This document shows, one piece after another, positions 1-11,212 of a stretch of DNA of 64,000 bases. Below the pieces are notes generated by a model. It did no database searches. It saw only the letters and a program-made list of their open reading frames with translations, and was not told where the DNA came from. Location of the stretch: the NCBI GenBank assembly GCA_049487715.1, contig CP150557.1:682001-746000 (forward strand). Reading direction: 5' to 3'. The stretch comes from Pycnococcus provasolii (lineage: Eukaryota > Chlorophyta > Pseudoscourfieldiophyceae > Pseudoscourfieldiales). How positions within the stretch are numbered: the first letter of the stretch is position 1; every line of letters begins with the position of its first letter. The translations under genes and the position numbers were made by a program.

Positions 1-489
1 TCGCGCGCAAACGTCGGCATCTGCCCTTCCGAAGTAGTAATACAGTACATAGTCTATACTAGCAAGTGCACTGTAACGTGTAACATAGCATAACATAAAT
101 TACCATAGACTACCTGTACAGTACATACAAGTGTGACGACGTAAGAAGGTTGGGCCCTGTGGGGTCGTCACCCACACACACACACTACACACACACACAC
201 ACAATTGATTCCGAATAATGGCGTTACATAAAAGGCTGAGGTGGCCTTAAGGGGCAAAGCACGACATGGGGGAGATGCCACTAGAATCTGGGAACCTAAT
301 CACCTTCTAAAAGTTGCCCCAGATTCTCTCTGGGAATCCAAGAATGGAAAGGGTTTGAAGCAATTTTATGAAAACAAGGAGGAATAAATTTTAATTTGTG
401 TAACAAGTGAGGAATATTGTGCCTGACAAACATCTCACATATGTCACATTTTGTCGTATTTGTTAAATTATACATGTGAAAATATGCAG
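1..489. other. Non-coding left end with no supported gene
   Basis: AT-rich stretch with CA microsatellites near 170-202. The last part (about 418-489) reads like the 3' half of an intron: it carries a GCCTGACA-like motif and ends in ATATGCAG immediately before the open frame of the transposase-like relic. I see no other coding signal on either strand. Confidence 0.5.
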
Positions 490-1175
490 GGCAATCATGT
501 GACTTCATGTACGGCGTGCTTCGCGCAATGCAATGGCGCGTGGATAGGTTTCACTTCTTCCACCACTCGCCGAAGGATATCCATTGCCGCGAGCATTGTG
601 ATCCGTTCGACAAGGCGAACATCGGCATGGTGGACGTGTTGGAAACAATGGAGGTCAATGGACCACCACAAAATGCCGAAGAAAGGGAAGAGGCCGAACG
701 GATGGGAAGGCGCGTGACTGAAACGGTACGGCAATACCCAACACTATGCCTGCCACATGCATACTATGTCTGACATATATGCCTTATGTGCTAACTACAA
801 TTTGCATTATGCTTGATACAGATTGATAATGTCAAGAAAGAAGTCAGGTACGTGAGGAGGAAGCGAGTTGGCGAGGTGAACGAGGATGGCGTTGAAGGAT
901 GGGACCGATTCAAGCTTGCCGACGTCGTGAACACGGAAGTTTGCGAGCAAACGTTTAGCATCTTTGTGAAGTTTAAGGCGGCATTCCGCGCTATGGACAA
1001 GGACACGAGCGAGCTTTTCATCACGCGCATGAGCATCGTGCATAACGAGGAAATAACGCTTGTACTCATGAAGAAGAAACACAACCCGACGCCGGGCGTG
1101 GAACATTTCACACCGCGTGAAAAGGTAGCGGTGCATGAACATCCGTTCTTCACGGGACGCATGTACGCTGACTGA
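490..1175 (+). pseudogene. KDZ-type transposase-like relic, 5'-truncated
   Basis: Two open segments join cleanly: 490-725 and 822-1175, around a 96-bp intron (726-821) with a GTACGG donor, a CTAAC branch-like site and a TACAG acceptor, phase 0. The joined product contains DRFHFFHH, then HCREHC, and later NTEVCEQTFS followed by a conserved-looking stretch ending HNEE. That order resembles the C-terminal part of Kyakuja-Dileera-Zisupton (KDZ) transposases, which are common in algae and fungi. The family call is from memory of its motifs, not from an alignment. No upstream catalytic exons are visible in the 490 bases to the left, so the copy is truncated or continues outside the window. It ends about 150 bases before the 103-bp repeat it shares with the locus near 12.4 kb. 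Confidence 0.45.
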
Positions 1176-1320
1176 CATATACGGCGCACGCATGGGTGCT
1201 GTTTCGGGAACGCAGGGTTTGGTTTTAGGAATAATTCGTACTGTTACAAGAACGCCTTCATTGTGCCTGACACATCTGAAAATAAAAACACTGAGTGGCT
1301 TTGCTGGCATATATCAGGCA

Positions 1321-1423
1321 TAATATAAGCCGTGCCATGTATGTTCAAGGAAAAACACTGGATGTTCGCGACAAACACCCGTATGTGCCTTCCCCGAGTT
1401 AGTGACGTTTGCACAACGCCCTC
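1321..1423 (+). repeat. 103-bp dispersed repeat, copy 1
   Basis: Base-for-base identical to 12371-12473. It starts TAATATAAGCCGTGCC and ends CAACGCCCTC, with unrelated flanks on both sides. It lies just downstream of the KDZ-like relic, so it is probably the 3' terminal sequence or shared 3' UTR of a mobile-element family. Confidence 0.9.
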
Positions 1424-1691
1424 GCCGGGGGGGAATAAGGCTTGTCACACCCAGAACCGAACTCCGAACCGAACCGAAGAGAGATTGCTTTCCATTTTAA
1501 AAAGTTAGGGTGTAGGGTTACATACAGTATGATCTGGCATCCGGGGGCTATTGATGATTTGCTCTGGATGATTCTGGGATAGATTGTCCGATTTTCCACT
1601 CTCCTCTCCCCCTCCCTCCAGGTGCCAGGCGGAGGGTTTGTTTTTCATCATTGTGATATCTTCCTGTCACTGTAGAAAGCTTGTGTCAGTC

Positions 1692-3059
1692 ATGCCGTCT
1701 CTGTGCTCTTTAGGCCGTTTAAGCTCTTCACGCTCTGCTAATAGGCTTCCTCTTGGCTCTCGTCGTGGCCTTGGGCCTCGGCATGGCTTGGTTGGCCTTG
1801 GGGCTCGGCGTGTGGTTGTGTCGTCGTCATCGTCATCGTCATCACCCTCACCTCCTTCTCAGAACGGCATCGATGCAGAGGAGGAGAACGACAAAAAGAA
1901 AAAGAAGAAGCTGCAGCGCCACGTCAAGGGCGTGAGGCCGCAATACAAGAACCTCGAAGGACCTGGAGGTGCGCTACAGAGCTTCGACGCGACGCTACCC
2001 GTGGAGGTTGACATCAGCAGGAAGGCGCTCTACAAAGCGGCGAGAAAGGCGGTGGAAGACTACGAGTACGAGCAAATACTTCAAGAGCTGCAGATTGAGC
2101 TCGTGTTCTTCCAAGAGTGGGTAAAGGAGGCGGGACTGAAGGTGGCGGTGATTTTTGAAGGACGCGATGCCGCGGGGAAGGGAGGGTGCATCGCAAGGAT
2201 CACGGACGCCATGTCGCCTCGTGTGTGCAAGGTCGTCGCCCTCGCGGCGCCAAGCCCAGCTGAGAAGACGCAGTGGTACTTCCAAAGGTATATCAAGCAC
2301 TTGCCCTCTGCAGGAGAGGTGGTGCTCTTCGACAGGAGCTGGTACAACCGAGCGGGAGTCGAACGTGTCATGGGCTTCTGCACGGACGAAGAACTCGACG
2401 AGTTCTACCGAACCGTGCCGCAGCTCGAGGAGATGATCACAAACTCGGGAACCATCCTCATTAAGCTGTGGTTCGACGTCTCCGACCAGGAGCAGGAGAA
2501 GCGCTTCCAGAAGCGCCTCAACAGAAGTATGTCTACCTCTAACCATATATGTCGCGGATAAATGAAACATACAGTGCACTTACCTAACACGCTAAACAAT
2601 AAATCAGGTTGGAAGCGGTGGAAGCTGAGCCCTATGGACCTGTTCGCGCGAAGCAAGTGGTTCGAGTACCAGGAGGCGCGCGACGTGATGTTCGAGAAGA
2701 CGGGCGGCACCGCGCCATGGACTGTGATTCCGTCGGATAACAAGAAGCTCGCACGCCTGAATGCCATCAGCCACATCCTCTCGTCCGTGCCGTACAAGGA
2801 GGTGGGATTTGACGACATCGAGCTGCCGCCTCGCGAGGAGAAGCCAGTGAATATGAAGTTCAAGTCGTTCGTCGAAAGCGACAACGCGCGCTACGTTCGC
2901 GAATTGTATACGGAGGAAGGCTTGTCGACGGATGACGACGGAACGCGATGGTCAGATCTCGCCGCGAACACACTGCTTGCGAACATGCTCGACGATGAGC
3001 TGGAGGAAAAGAAGCGCAAGGCGGCTAAGGCGGCTAAGAAGAAGGGAAGCGGACAATAA
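1692..3059 (+). CDS. PPK2: Polyphosphate kinase 2 (PPK2) family, organelle-targeted
   Basis: Two exons, 1692-2526 and 2608-3059, with an 81-bp intron (GTATGT donor, AATCAG acceptor). Joining them gives 427 residues and restores the family block KRWKLSPMDL across the junction. PPK2 enzymes transfer phosphate between polyphosphate and nucleotides. The P-loop GRDAAGKGG lies at about 2159-2188 and the Walker-B-like DRSWYNR at about 2331-2351. The first ~85 residues are Ser/Arg-rich with few acidic residues, then a serine run and a lysine run, consistent with a plastid or mitochondrial transit peptide. The reading frame is open further upstream (to 1584), but 1692 is the first ATG in it. A short TTAGGG-like tract lies upstream at 1504-1520. 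PPK2 is mainly bacterial, so transfer or an organellar origin is plausible. Confidence 0.85.
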
Positions 3060-3805
3060 ATAACTAATAACGACGGGCAGTGTTGCTGTTCGTCGTTCCT
3101 TTTTATAACGAGAATTAAGTTATATACACAGCAGTTTAAGACGCGTAGTTTAAGACATCGTTCACTACTGTAATTCCAACGTTGATGTTGACGTTGATGA
3201 TGTCCCCCCGGACGACATAGTGCAATATATTGTGATGGGAGTGATGGCCGCCAGGTCCGCGGGGATGATACTGAGATTCTGAGATTCTGAGATTCAGTTT
3301 TCGCAAACTGGAGGTGGGAGTGGAAAAAACGGAAGAAGGTTGTTGAAAAATCAAAAAAGATAAAAAAAAAACTTATCTTTCTCTGTGTTCAAGCGAGGTA
3401 AGTCAAGAGTGGTCCCTTCACGATGTCGCTTGGGAGTTTGCAAGCTCATGCTGAAATATCGTATCTATTAAGGAGATCTCTGCGATTATGTTTGGAGAGG
3501 ATTTTCTCCATTTTCCCTATAAGTGGTTGCAGTGACGCCTACTGAGCAGAGCGGCTGCGATGGCCTCCTCCTCCTTGACGTCGTTCGCGAGCCGCATCCT
3601 CACCATATTCTGGATCGTCATATAGACCATAAACCACACCAACGTGCATGTAGGCGCACCGCACAGGCAAGCCTTGTGCACGCGTGTATCGAACCTTCGA
3701 CGACTGATTGAGTACGATGTGAGGTGTCCTGAGACCTGAGTGGGCCAGCTTCGGCCCAAGATAAATAGTGGACCTTACAAGAAGGTTACACACATCACTA
3801 CACAA
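3060..3805. other. Convergent intergenic region
   Basis: Lies between the 3' ends of PPK2 and the minus-strand thioredoxin-like gene. It holds a GATTCTGA microsatellite at about 3270-3297 and A-rich stretches near 3350-3375. TGTAA on the minus strand, just past the stop at 3806, is a likely poly(A) signal for that gene. Small ORFs here (3517-3805) lack supporting features. Confidence 0.5.
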
Positions 3806-5824
3806 TCACTTAAAGCTGCGACGTTGCATACGTCCTTTCAACTTGCGAAACCACGAGTTCACGTGCGGCTTTGTATACGCTCCGCGGTACCGCTCCTGCT
3901 TTCCATCGGGAAGCAGCGCAACGAGGCCGCCGCCTTCGCTGCCGAGCATCTCTCCGAAGCGATCGATCAGCAGGGTATTTGCTCCGTGGATATGCGCGAT
4001 CTCCATTCCGTACTCCAGGCTTAGTGGATAGAGGATCACGCTGAGCAAGTCGGGCGGACTTTCTGTGGCGCCCACACTCGCGACTATGATCGAGAAGTCA
4101 TCCCTACAGCGCTCTTTCGCCTCCATCAGCTCTACATTTGTAGATATTAAGTCCACGTCACCTCCCCAGGTGCGTATCACGCGTGCAGCCTCGCCAACCA
4201 CAGCGCCAACCTCGACGGGGCTCGCCAGCGGTTGAAGCGATACGTCCATAATGCAATGTAAAAATACGTGCACGTTTGTGGTGGTCGGATGCACAGCATC
4301 CATCGCTGATGCGTCCACGTGGCGTTCAACAAAGTCCTTGCCGTCAGCCTTCGCAGTATCCACCCAAACGAGATGGATCGTGGCCTGGAGCTCCATCACC
4401 AAGCTTGCCCACTGTGCAATGTCTGATTCCACCTCCTTGCTGCCCTTGTTGTCGGCTAGGATCACGAGTGCAGGTGTGCTCTGGCTCAGCACGTCGAGCT
4501 CAACATCCCGTGCTGGTACTAGCGTCATTTGCGCCTCAAAGGATTTTTCAGACACCATGCCGTCTGCGCTCTTCAGCTTCTTCGCATTCCCCACACCAGG
4601 GGTCTTTGTTGAAGTCGGTCTGGGCTGCTTTGTTCTCTGCTTTCGCTTCTCGTGCTTCCCCGTGCCCGCTTCGTCGTCCTCACGGTGCAGCACCGCTTCG
4701 TCGGCGAGGTCAGGCGATGCACCAATATCCACACCGTTTTCCCGCAAGAACGAGTCGATATCCTCGCCCTTGAACTCGGTCACCGTAATTCTTTCTTCTT
4801 CGCCACGCATCGATACCTGCTGTCCTACCCACCGCCACGTGTTCTTCGCGTTTCCATTCAGAATACCAATAGTAGATCCGCCGCTCGTCACGTTGACAAG
4901 GACGAGTTGAGGAGTTTCTGCGTTTTCGTCGTCCTCCATAACGCGAAGGCCGAAGTGGTCGCGCACCACCTGATCGTGAAACATGAACTGACTTACGTGC
5001 ATGAGTCCTTTCGAACGCGCCGCAACAAGCTTCAGTGAGATGTGTCTTTTAATCGTTCCCGTGAAGGCGAGCAGGGCGTAGGGCAGCGACGTGTCGAGGA
5101 TTTTTGATTTGTCAAACAGCTCGGCCTGCTTGTGTGCATGTTTATCCTCCTGACTACTATCCTTGGTAACATGTCCAACGCTGTCCGCCATCGAGAGCTT
5201 GCCAACAGCGTCAGGTTCGACGAACGTGGCAAGGAAGATGGCAAGCCTATCGGGCACAAGCCGGTCCTTTTCTTTCACGTTTTCGAGGAATCGCGGCGCC
5301 CGCCCAGTGAAGGGGTTGTATTCGCTTGCCTCTCCAACGACGACGATCGCAGGCACTTCGTTAATGAATGCCTCTTCCATTACGTTCTCGAGCACGCGCC
5401 AAGACTCGCGCATTTGGTCGGGAATGTCCTCCTCGCTCTCCACGTCGTTCACGGGTACCTCCGGGGCGACGGTCCAGAATCGCGCGAGTGGGTGAAGGTT
5501 GTCGACGACAATGCTGAGCGTGTCAAAGAAGAGCTCTTCAGCGTTCGGTTCGGCTTTTCCAGCTGCACACACGTATTTTTCCGAGAAGCTCTGCGTGTTG
5601 ATCGGGTGCACGATGACGACGTCCACTCCGGCCGCTTGAACCCCGGGTTGTGCATGCGTGAGCGCCCGCCACTCGTTGATGTGACTTATCGGTTGCGCGC
5701 GCTCGACGACGCGATCGGGAACGGTGCAGAGCTGCGCGTGCGCACCACTCATCATCATACTCACAATAACGAGTGCAAGGGACGTGCAACTCCTGAAACG
5801 ACAAAGAAACATAAGAAAGCCCAT
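3806..5824 (-). CDS. Secretory-pathway protein with thioredoxin-fold-like segments, unknown function
   Basis: 672 residues from the ATG at 5824; an upstream in-frame extension is only a CA-repeat-encoded MCVCV leader. The N-terminus is a hydrophobic signal peptide ending in AHA just before QLC. The body has alternating hydrophobic beta-strand-like stretches such as AIVVVGEA and TPALVILAD, and a C-terminal VALLPDGKQERYRG segment. These look like divergent thioredoxin-like folds as seen in PDI-like or DnaJC16-like ER proteins, but no CxxC active site is visible. A basic, Gln-rich, low-complexity linker (EKRKQRTKQPRP) lies in the middle. Function is not recognised. It is likely an ER-lumenal or secreted protein. 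Confidence 0.6.
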   Translation of the reverse strand: MGFLMFLCRFRSCTSLALVIVSMMMSGAHAQLCTVPDRVVERAQPISHINEWRALTHAQPGVQAAGVDVVIVHPINTQSFSEKYVCAAGKAEPNAEELFFDTLSIVVDNLHPLARFWTVAPEVPVNDVESEEDIPDQMRESWRVLENVMEEAFINEVPAIVVVGEASEYNPFTGRAPRFLENVKEKDRLVPDRLAIFLATFVEPDAVGKLSMADSVGHVTKDSSQEDKHAHKQAELFDKSKILDTSLPYALLAFTGTIKRHISLKLVAARSKGLMHVSQFMFHDQVVRDHFGLRVMEDDENAETPQLVLVNVTSGGSTIGILNGNAKNTWRWVGQQVSMRGEEERITVTEFKGEDIDSFLRENGVDIGASPDLADEAVLHREDDEAGTGKHEKRKQRTKQPRPTSTKTPGVGNAKKLKSADGMVSEKSFEAQMTLVPARDVELDVLSQSTPALVILADNKGSKEVESDIAQWASLVMELQATIHLVWVDTAKADGKDFVERHVDASAMDAVHPTTTNVHVFLHCIMDVSLQPLASPVEVGAVVGEAARVIRTWGGDVDLISTNVELMEAKERCRDDFSIIVASVGATESPPDLLSVILYPLSLEYGMEIAHIHGANTLLIDRFGEMLGSEGGGLVALLPDGKQERYRGAYTKPHVNSWFRKLKGRMQRRSFK

Positions 5825-7549
5825 AGTACTACTAAAAGAAACACCCACAAACAAAGAAAAGGTTAAGACCCTGTTCCACACACACACACACACACAACAA
5901 GCAGCTGTGTTGTGTTGACTGACTACTACCTTAAGGCTGTGTTACCTTACCACCAGAACAGAATCCTTCCCAGAGAGAACTTGTAATGGAACAATGAAAT
6001 GAGCGGGTTTCATTAGGACTGCTTCAAGGGAGTTATGCGGAGGGGGCTTGCAAGGCCTTCATCGAGTGAGTCACTTAAGCTTAAGGGACTTGCTTTCCTT
6101 TCCGGATTCCCGGGATATTCCTAGCAGGCATCAGGGGGGGAGACACGTACGTATGGTAGGTACTGGCAGTCCCAGGTCTCGGGCAACCATATACATACGG
6201 TCGTCTAAATCTATAGGAGCTACAGGTCGGCGGATAGATACATGTCTGGTCGACGCTACAGGTCGGATCCAACAAACTTTGCTAAAGGTCTCTGGGAGAA
6301 CTCCGCTACTGTACAGGTCGAGAAATGGGAGGAAATAAATGTAGCGTGCACTCATTTAGACGACCGTATATACTTTAACAAAACACCGTCTAGCAACCAC
6401 TTACCCTAGCTCGGTTGATCTTGATTTTGTTGATCACAAGATATATATGGTAGCCCGAGGGGACTGCCGGGTGGTGTGTACATAGATGTCACTACCCGGG
6501 TAGCTATAGAACAAGTGCACGAGTGCACGAGTGCACGGCATACGTATGACATTTCCGGCCAAATTCCGGCAACATTTCCGCGGGGCTAAGTAAAAAGATT
6601 TCGTTCGAACAGATGCCCCGACCTAAAAAAATAATTACAAACATTGCAATAGATGAACCGACCTATTGGGCATGAACTTATTTGCGGCCAAATTCATCGA
6701 CCAAAAAATCTTGCGATTCATTTTCCCCCCGGCTAACTTTCACCGGAAATGTCACAAATGCGGCCGGCAATCCCTCCTCATCTCGTCCGCCTTGGCGTTG
6801 GAGGAACTACGAGTAGGAAGTGCCCACCCAGGCAGAGATGTCGTCATAGTACTTGTTACCTCACAGGCTCACAGGCCAAAGGTTCCACTCAGTCAGTAGT
6901 GCCGAGCTCCGGTAGCCGTGGTTAATTGTTGTCGTTGTTGTTGTCATATGGACGGTGACCTTTCGCAGCCTTTCACGTGCATTTGCTTCCGTGCAAGTGT
7001 AAGTGAAATGAGAGCAGGTCTATAGCTACGAGTACATTTGCTTCCGTGCGAGTGCATGTTTCACTTGCACTCAGCTCAATTTTTTGTTTTGTTTTTGTTT
7101 TGTTTTTCCAAGTTTACGCGTTTTTCACTTCTTCCTCTTCATCTTAGTCTTATGACGTCACAGGAGTGCCTTCTTGTTCTTCTCGCGATTTTTTTCAGCG
7201 CCACGTGACCGAGGGACGTGGACGACTCGCCTCGCTCGCTTGGCGTCGCCTATGAGTTATGACAACGTCATAAGAGTTATGCTCCAGTGAAAGGCTCTTG
7301 CTCCGTTGAACCCTTGCACGGAACTGAACGTAAGAACTAAGTACGGAACGGAACGCTTGCTTGGCAAGCGAGACCGAGTTAGAAGGCAGCGAGAACGAAG
7401 CACGTCGCCTTGTTCTTGGCGAGCACGTCGTCCCTTTCTCGCAAAGCTCACCCCGACCACTCACACTGCTTCGCGCAGTTTCAGTGAGTCCCACGCACAT
7501 CCCAGCTCTTCACGGTCGCGCATGGTGCACGCACGCTTAGCCGAACGTT
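5825..7549. other. 1.7-kb spacer without a gene, rich in inverted repeats
   Basis: Upstream of the minus-strand gene ending at 3806 and downstream of the EF-hand gene. It contains nested inverted repeats (6165-6468), another inverted pair (6547-6558 and 6743-6754), a GTGCACGA microsatellite near 6511-6537, poly-T/TTTTG runs near 7080-7110, and a perfect TTATGAC-AAC-GTCATAA hairpin near 7256-7276. Short ORFs exist but show no protein-like composition. Confidence 0.5.
6165..6468. repeat. Nested inverted repeats, foldback/MITE-like
   Basis: Outer arms: 6165-6194 (GGCAGTCCC..TCGGGCAACCATATA) against the reverse complement of about 6443-6468, imperfect. Inner arms: 6195-6210 (ATACGGTCGTCTAAAT) is perfectly complementary to 6354-6369. 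Three TACAGGTCG copies lie inside or near the loop. The order outer-inner-inner-outer is that of a foldback element. No coding capacity is seen. Confidence 0.55.
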
Positions 7550-10335
7550 TTAATAGCAAATGTTATACCCAGGTTCATTCGCCCACTTACCGTTGCACCA
7601 ATCCCAAAAATCACTCTCGGTGTCGCACAACCACTTCGCGTCGCCTTTGCCGTGTCGGTCCAATGCACACCAGCAGCACTGATCCGTAAGGCATTCGCTG
7701 TTATCACCGCATTCAGTGCCAAAAGACTTCTTGTTCGCAGATGCATCAGGGGGCTTCGATATCTCTTTATCACCTCCGTCATTTTTCGAAACCCATTTAT
7801 GGGGGTTATCGCCATTTCCCGCTACGACACCGCCGATCTGGATAAAGCCTATGTTGAATCCAGCAGAAACGTACCACTTGAACGAGTTCCACGTGTCTTT
7901 CGCGATTGGACCACTGGGATACGCATTGTAGTAGAAGTTCATCCAAACGAAAACTGCAAGTGTGGTGTGGTGTGGTGTGCGCGTGTGTGTGTGTGTGCAT
8001 GATGTTGTGTTAGTATTGCATATATACACCAAGCAAAAAGGCCATGCATTGATTTTGAAATTCTCATACCAATATTTATATGACCAGATGCGCCCCAATA
8101 GAAGGAATTTTTGGTCTGATCATCACCGTCGCATGCATCGCCGCAAACGTGATTGGCCTTCGAACACATGCCAGCGAACACGCAAACCTTGATTAATTCC
8201 CATGCTCCGAAGAGCGTGAAGGCAATGCAACCTTCTACTTCAAATTCCAGAGTCGACCAGTCGACGAAGATCGACAATTCGCCACCAAGCTCGGCGATAT
8301 TCGGGACTGGCCACTTGGCATTGAAATTCACAGCTATGGAGCAAGGAGTCAGCAAGCCGTTGAAGTTCGTGACTCCAACTGCAAAGCCAAATTTATCTCC
8401 AGCTTCGAAGGCGACGACAAACCCTCCATTTGGGGAGGAAATGTCAGGCTTGCAGTACGAGGGAAAGCCACCTTCGTCATATGACGGCATAATCGAATCG
8501 CCAGAACCCAACTTTTCCAACACCTTCTTGAATGTCTTAATAATATTGGATGCCTTCGACTGAAGCTTCCTCCGCGGATTCTGGAGGAGCTGGCGGCGGT
8601 GCTGAATGTGAGTGTTGTACTCGGTGTGCTCAGCAATCTCATCGGCATGCATGCTCAACAGCATGCGGGTAGTCTTTTCTTCAACTGCTGAGCTAGTCTG
8701 GAGTGGACTATCCGTGGAGACCATGTCTAGCTGAGTTGGCGAATTCACCGACGGCTCACTCGAGCAGCCAGGCGGGAGCTTCATCTTAGCGGATATGTCA
8801 AAAGTTGGAGCAACGTCGAATGTTTTGAAGACGTAGGTCGACTGCTCGCCGTTGTGCATCAGAGTGATGCGTCGGATATGGCCGGTGTCCTGTACAGTGT
8901 GCACAATGAAGTCCATATACCCAGCGTAGGCATCGCCCTTCAATTTCCATCGCATAAGCGTTTCGCCGCCGATTCCTTCCACGCCAGCTGGAACCGCCTT
9001 CTCGCCGGCCATGACGCCGGTGAAGTGCTTCGCAAGCAAGACACCTTGGTCAACAATTTCAGCCGACTTCATCTCCTCACAGAAGGCCACATCCGGCGCG
9101 GTCGTCATGACCTCATCCTTCGTCAAGGCGGGAACGTTCTCCGAGAAGCCGTAAGGGCCCGCCACCTCGGGATTGTAGAACCACTGTCCGGTCATCTTCG
9201 TATCGCCGTGGTAGTACTTACCCGCGAGGTAGCCCTGCGTGCCCACCTCGAGGTACTTCTTGATCTCCACCGCCTTGCCATTGTCGTAGAGAAGTTCGCC
9301 CGACACAGTTTTGAGGAACTTTTCACTGCTGCCATCGATGTCGATGTTCGTGAAGGTGGGTGACTGAGGGCGAGTCGCGGCGCAGCGGTCCAGGTCATTT
9401 TCAGTCTGAGCAATCGAATCCGCGGCTGTTTTCTTGCACCTGTAGTAAATGTCGTACGTCGCGTGGAACTTGGGCGGAAATTGCGGCTTCGCGACATCTG
9501 CCGGGATGGTACCCTCGTAGTTCTCGATGTTGTTGAACAGACCAACGAGCATGTAGAGGCTGAGCAGTTTCCGGTTTGCCGCCACGAAACCGGCGTCAGT
9601 GAAGTGCCTCGTCGTGGAGTCGTCCTTGAACGTGAGCGCGGTGCCCTCGAGCCTAATGTCTCCGATGGGTGTGATGATAACCACTCGATTCGGCTCGCCG
9701 TCGCTCTTCGAGGCAATCTTGATGAAGCCATTCACCTTCACGACTATTTTCGCCTTTTGGTTCTCGACGCGGAAGTAGCGCAGCTCCTCGAAGAATGAGT
9801 CGGGCAAGTTGGAGTGCAGAGACCCCTCGGTTGTAGACTGCGACACCTCAACGGTGAAGTTTCCGTTCCTGCTCTTCATGGTTGGCTTCTTCTTGTTGGC
9901 AGCCGTTGAGACGGTGGTATCGGAGTTCGCCGTCTGCACGATGGTATCAGAGCCAGGTACGTGCATGACGCCATCCTTGCCAGTTTCAGTTTCCTTGGAA
10001 AGTTCCACGACAGCGAACGTGAGACCGAAGACGGCGAAAATGGTGACGGCAAGCAGTGCGCCCATGAGCAAGGCGATGCGCTTGATGTTCTTGTTGTCGG
10101 CCATCGTCTTGAGCGTATCCGAGATTCCCTCGCGAAACTCCTCTTTGGAGATATAACCATCTCCCGTGGCGTCAAGCTTCTTGATGGCCGTTCCGATTTC
10201 CCCCGCGCCGCCGCGGTCACCGAACAGCGCCTCGACGTCGATGCCCTTCGGGTTGAGCACCCAGAAGTCTTCGCCCTTATCCTCGGAAGTTCCAGTATCC
10301 TCGGAAGAGCTGGGATGAATAGCCTTACGTGACAT
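7550..10335 (-). CDS. EF-hand, single-pass membrane protein with Cys-rich C-terminus
   Basis: Exons 8070-10335 and 7550-7953 on the minus strand, with a 116-bp intron containing a CA microsatellite (GTATGAG donor, TTGCAG acceptor); together 889 residues. An N-terminal cytosolic segment holds an EF-hand loop (DATGDGYISKEE, about residues 55-66). It is followed by one transmembrane helix (ALLMGALLAVTIFAVFGLTF) and a long presumed extracellular or lumenal region. The end is dense in Cys and Trp (CCWCALDRHGKGD..WLC). The topology suggests a calcium-responsive surface or secretory-pathway protein. I recognise no catalytic domain and cannot assign a function. It may be lineage-specific. Confidence 0.75.
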
Positions 10336-11212
10336 TGTCGCAATGTGTTGAAATAGCTCGCAGGAGGCAAGTATTCGACGAGGAGGCTATGACAACAGGG
10401 CGAGGGGTATAACGGTTTTTTATTTTAAGGGAAAAAGGCAGTTTGGCCGTCCCCTCCGGCCCTCCCCTCCCCTGGACCTATTTCCCCACTTAGCTAGTTG
10501 GATTTAATATCGCATCAAACCCGTCATCCACCCACCGGGGAGGGGGCCTGATTGATCGATCGATCGACCAATCGCGTGACTTTCCCCCTGGAAAAGAAAT
10601 CGGGCAAGAAGGAATAGGAAAGTGGCTGATATTGGATATTTCGGAGTAAAGTTGGTTGTCCAGAGAACAGGAGGAACCTTGCTAGCTGGGCTCGGTGGCT
10701 TGCAGCCCCTCGGCTGGGACCCACCGTTGATACAGCTCACAGCATTACCGGCAGGCCGCTACCGCAGGGATGCCTGTGGTGCTAACCCCCAGTTAGGCGT
10801 GGCGCCGAGGCGGCGCAAACCCCTACTGGACCCTGACGTGGAGGGGCATGACGTGGAGCAATGCTTTGTGCAAAAGTTGCGTTCAAGGGCCAAAGCGACG
10901 GAAACGAGAAACTTGCGAAAAAAAGGGGGTAATTTCAGGTATATTTCAGGTGTGTCTGGTCGTGTGGTTAGGTCGGGTAGCCTCGAGAAATTGCCTTTTT
11001 CCCTTGTACCTTGTAAGGGTGAATTTGGTCGGGGAGGAATGCAGCTTTGCAGACAGGTTGTAAAAACGTGGTTTTTCACACAAGTTGGCCCTATTCCCAG
11101 GTCGCTGGGGACAGGTCGGCCAGCCGCCTTAGAGCCCTCCTACCAACGCTTTGAGGCCCCCTACACCGTCATCCCCCTCCCTTTATTGGCATTCTCGCCT
11201 CCTCCGTCCGTC
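10336..11212. other. Divergent upstream region, no gene
   Basis: Lies between the starts of the EF-hand gene (minus) and the acidic-protein gene (plus). It has a GATC run near 10556-10566 and G-rich stretches. The frame of the downstream gene is open from 10622, but the earlier part has no protein-like composition, so I treat it as 5' UTR and promoter. Confidence 0.45.

Noticed and set aside
3630-3730. tRNA-like GGTTCGATAC on the minus strand
   Set aside because: Flanking stems of the T-arm do not pair and no acceptor or anticodon stem could be found.
5880-5902. CA microsatellite coding for an MCVCV leader
   Set aside because: Simple repeat upstream of the signal peptide; the ATG at 5824 gives a normal signal sequence.
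7306-7689. Arg/Ser-rich 127-codon ORF
   Set aside because: Overlaps the 3' end of the EF-hand gene in antisense and lacks protein-like features.
10622-11212. Upstream extension of the acidic-protein ORF
   Set aside because: Open by chance; composition is unlike a protein and the ATG at 11213 has a clear low-complexity coding start.
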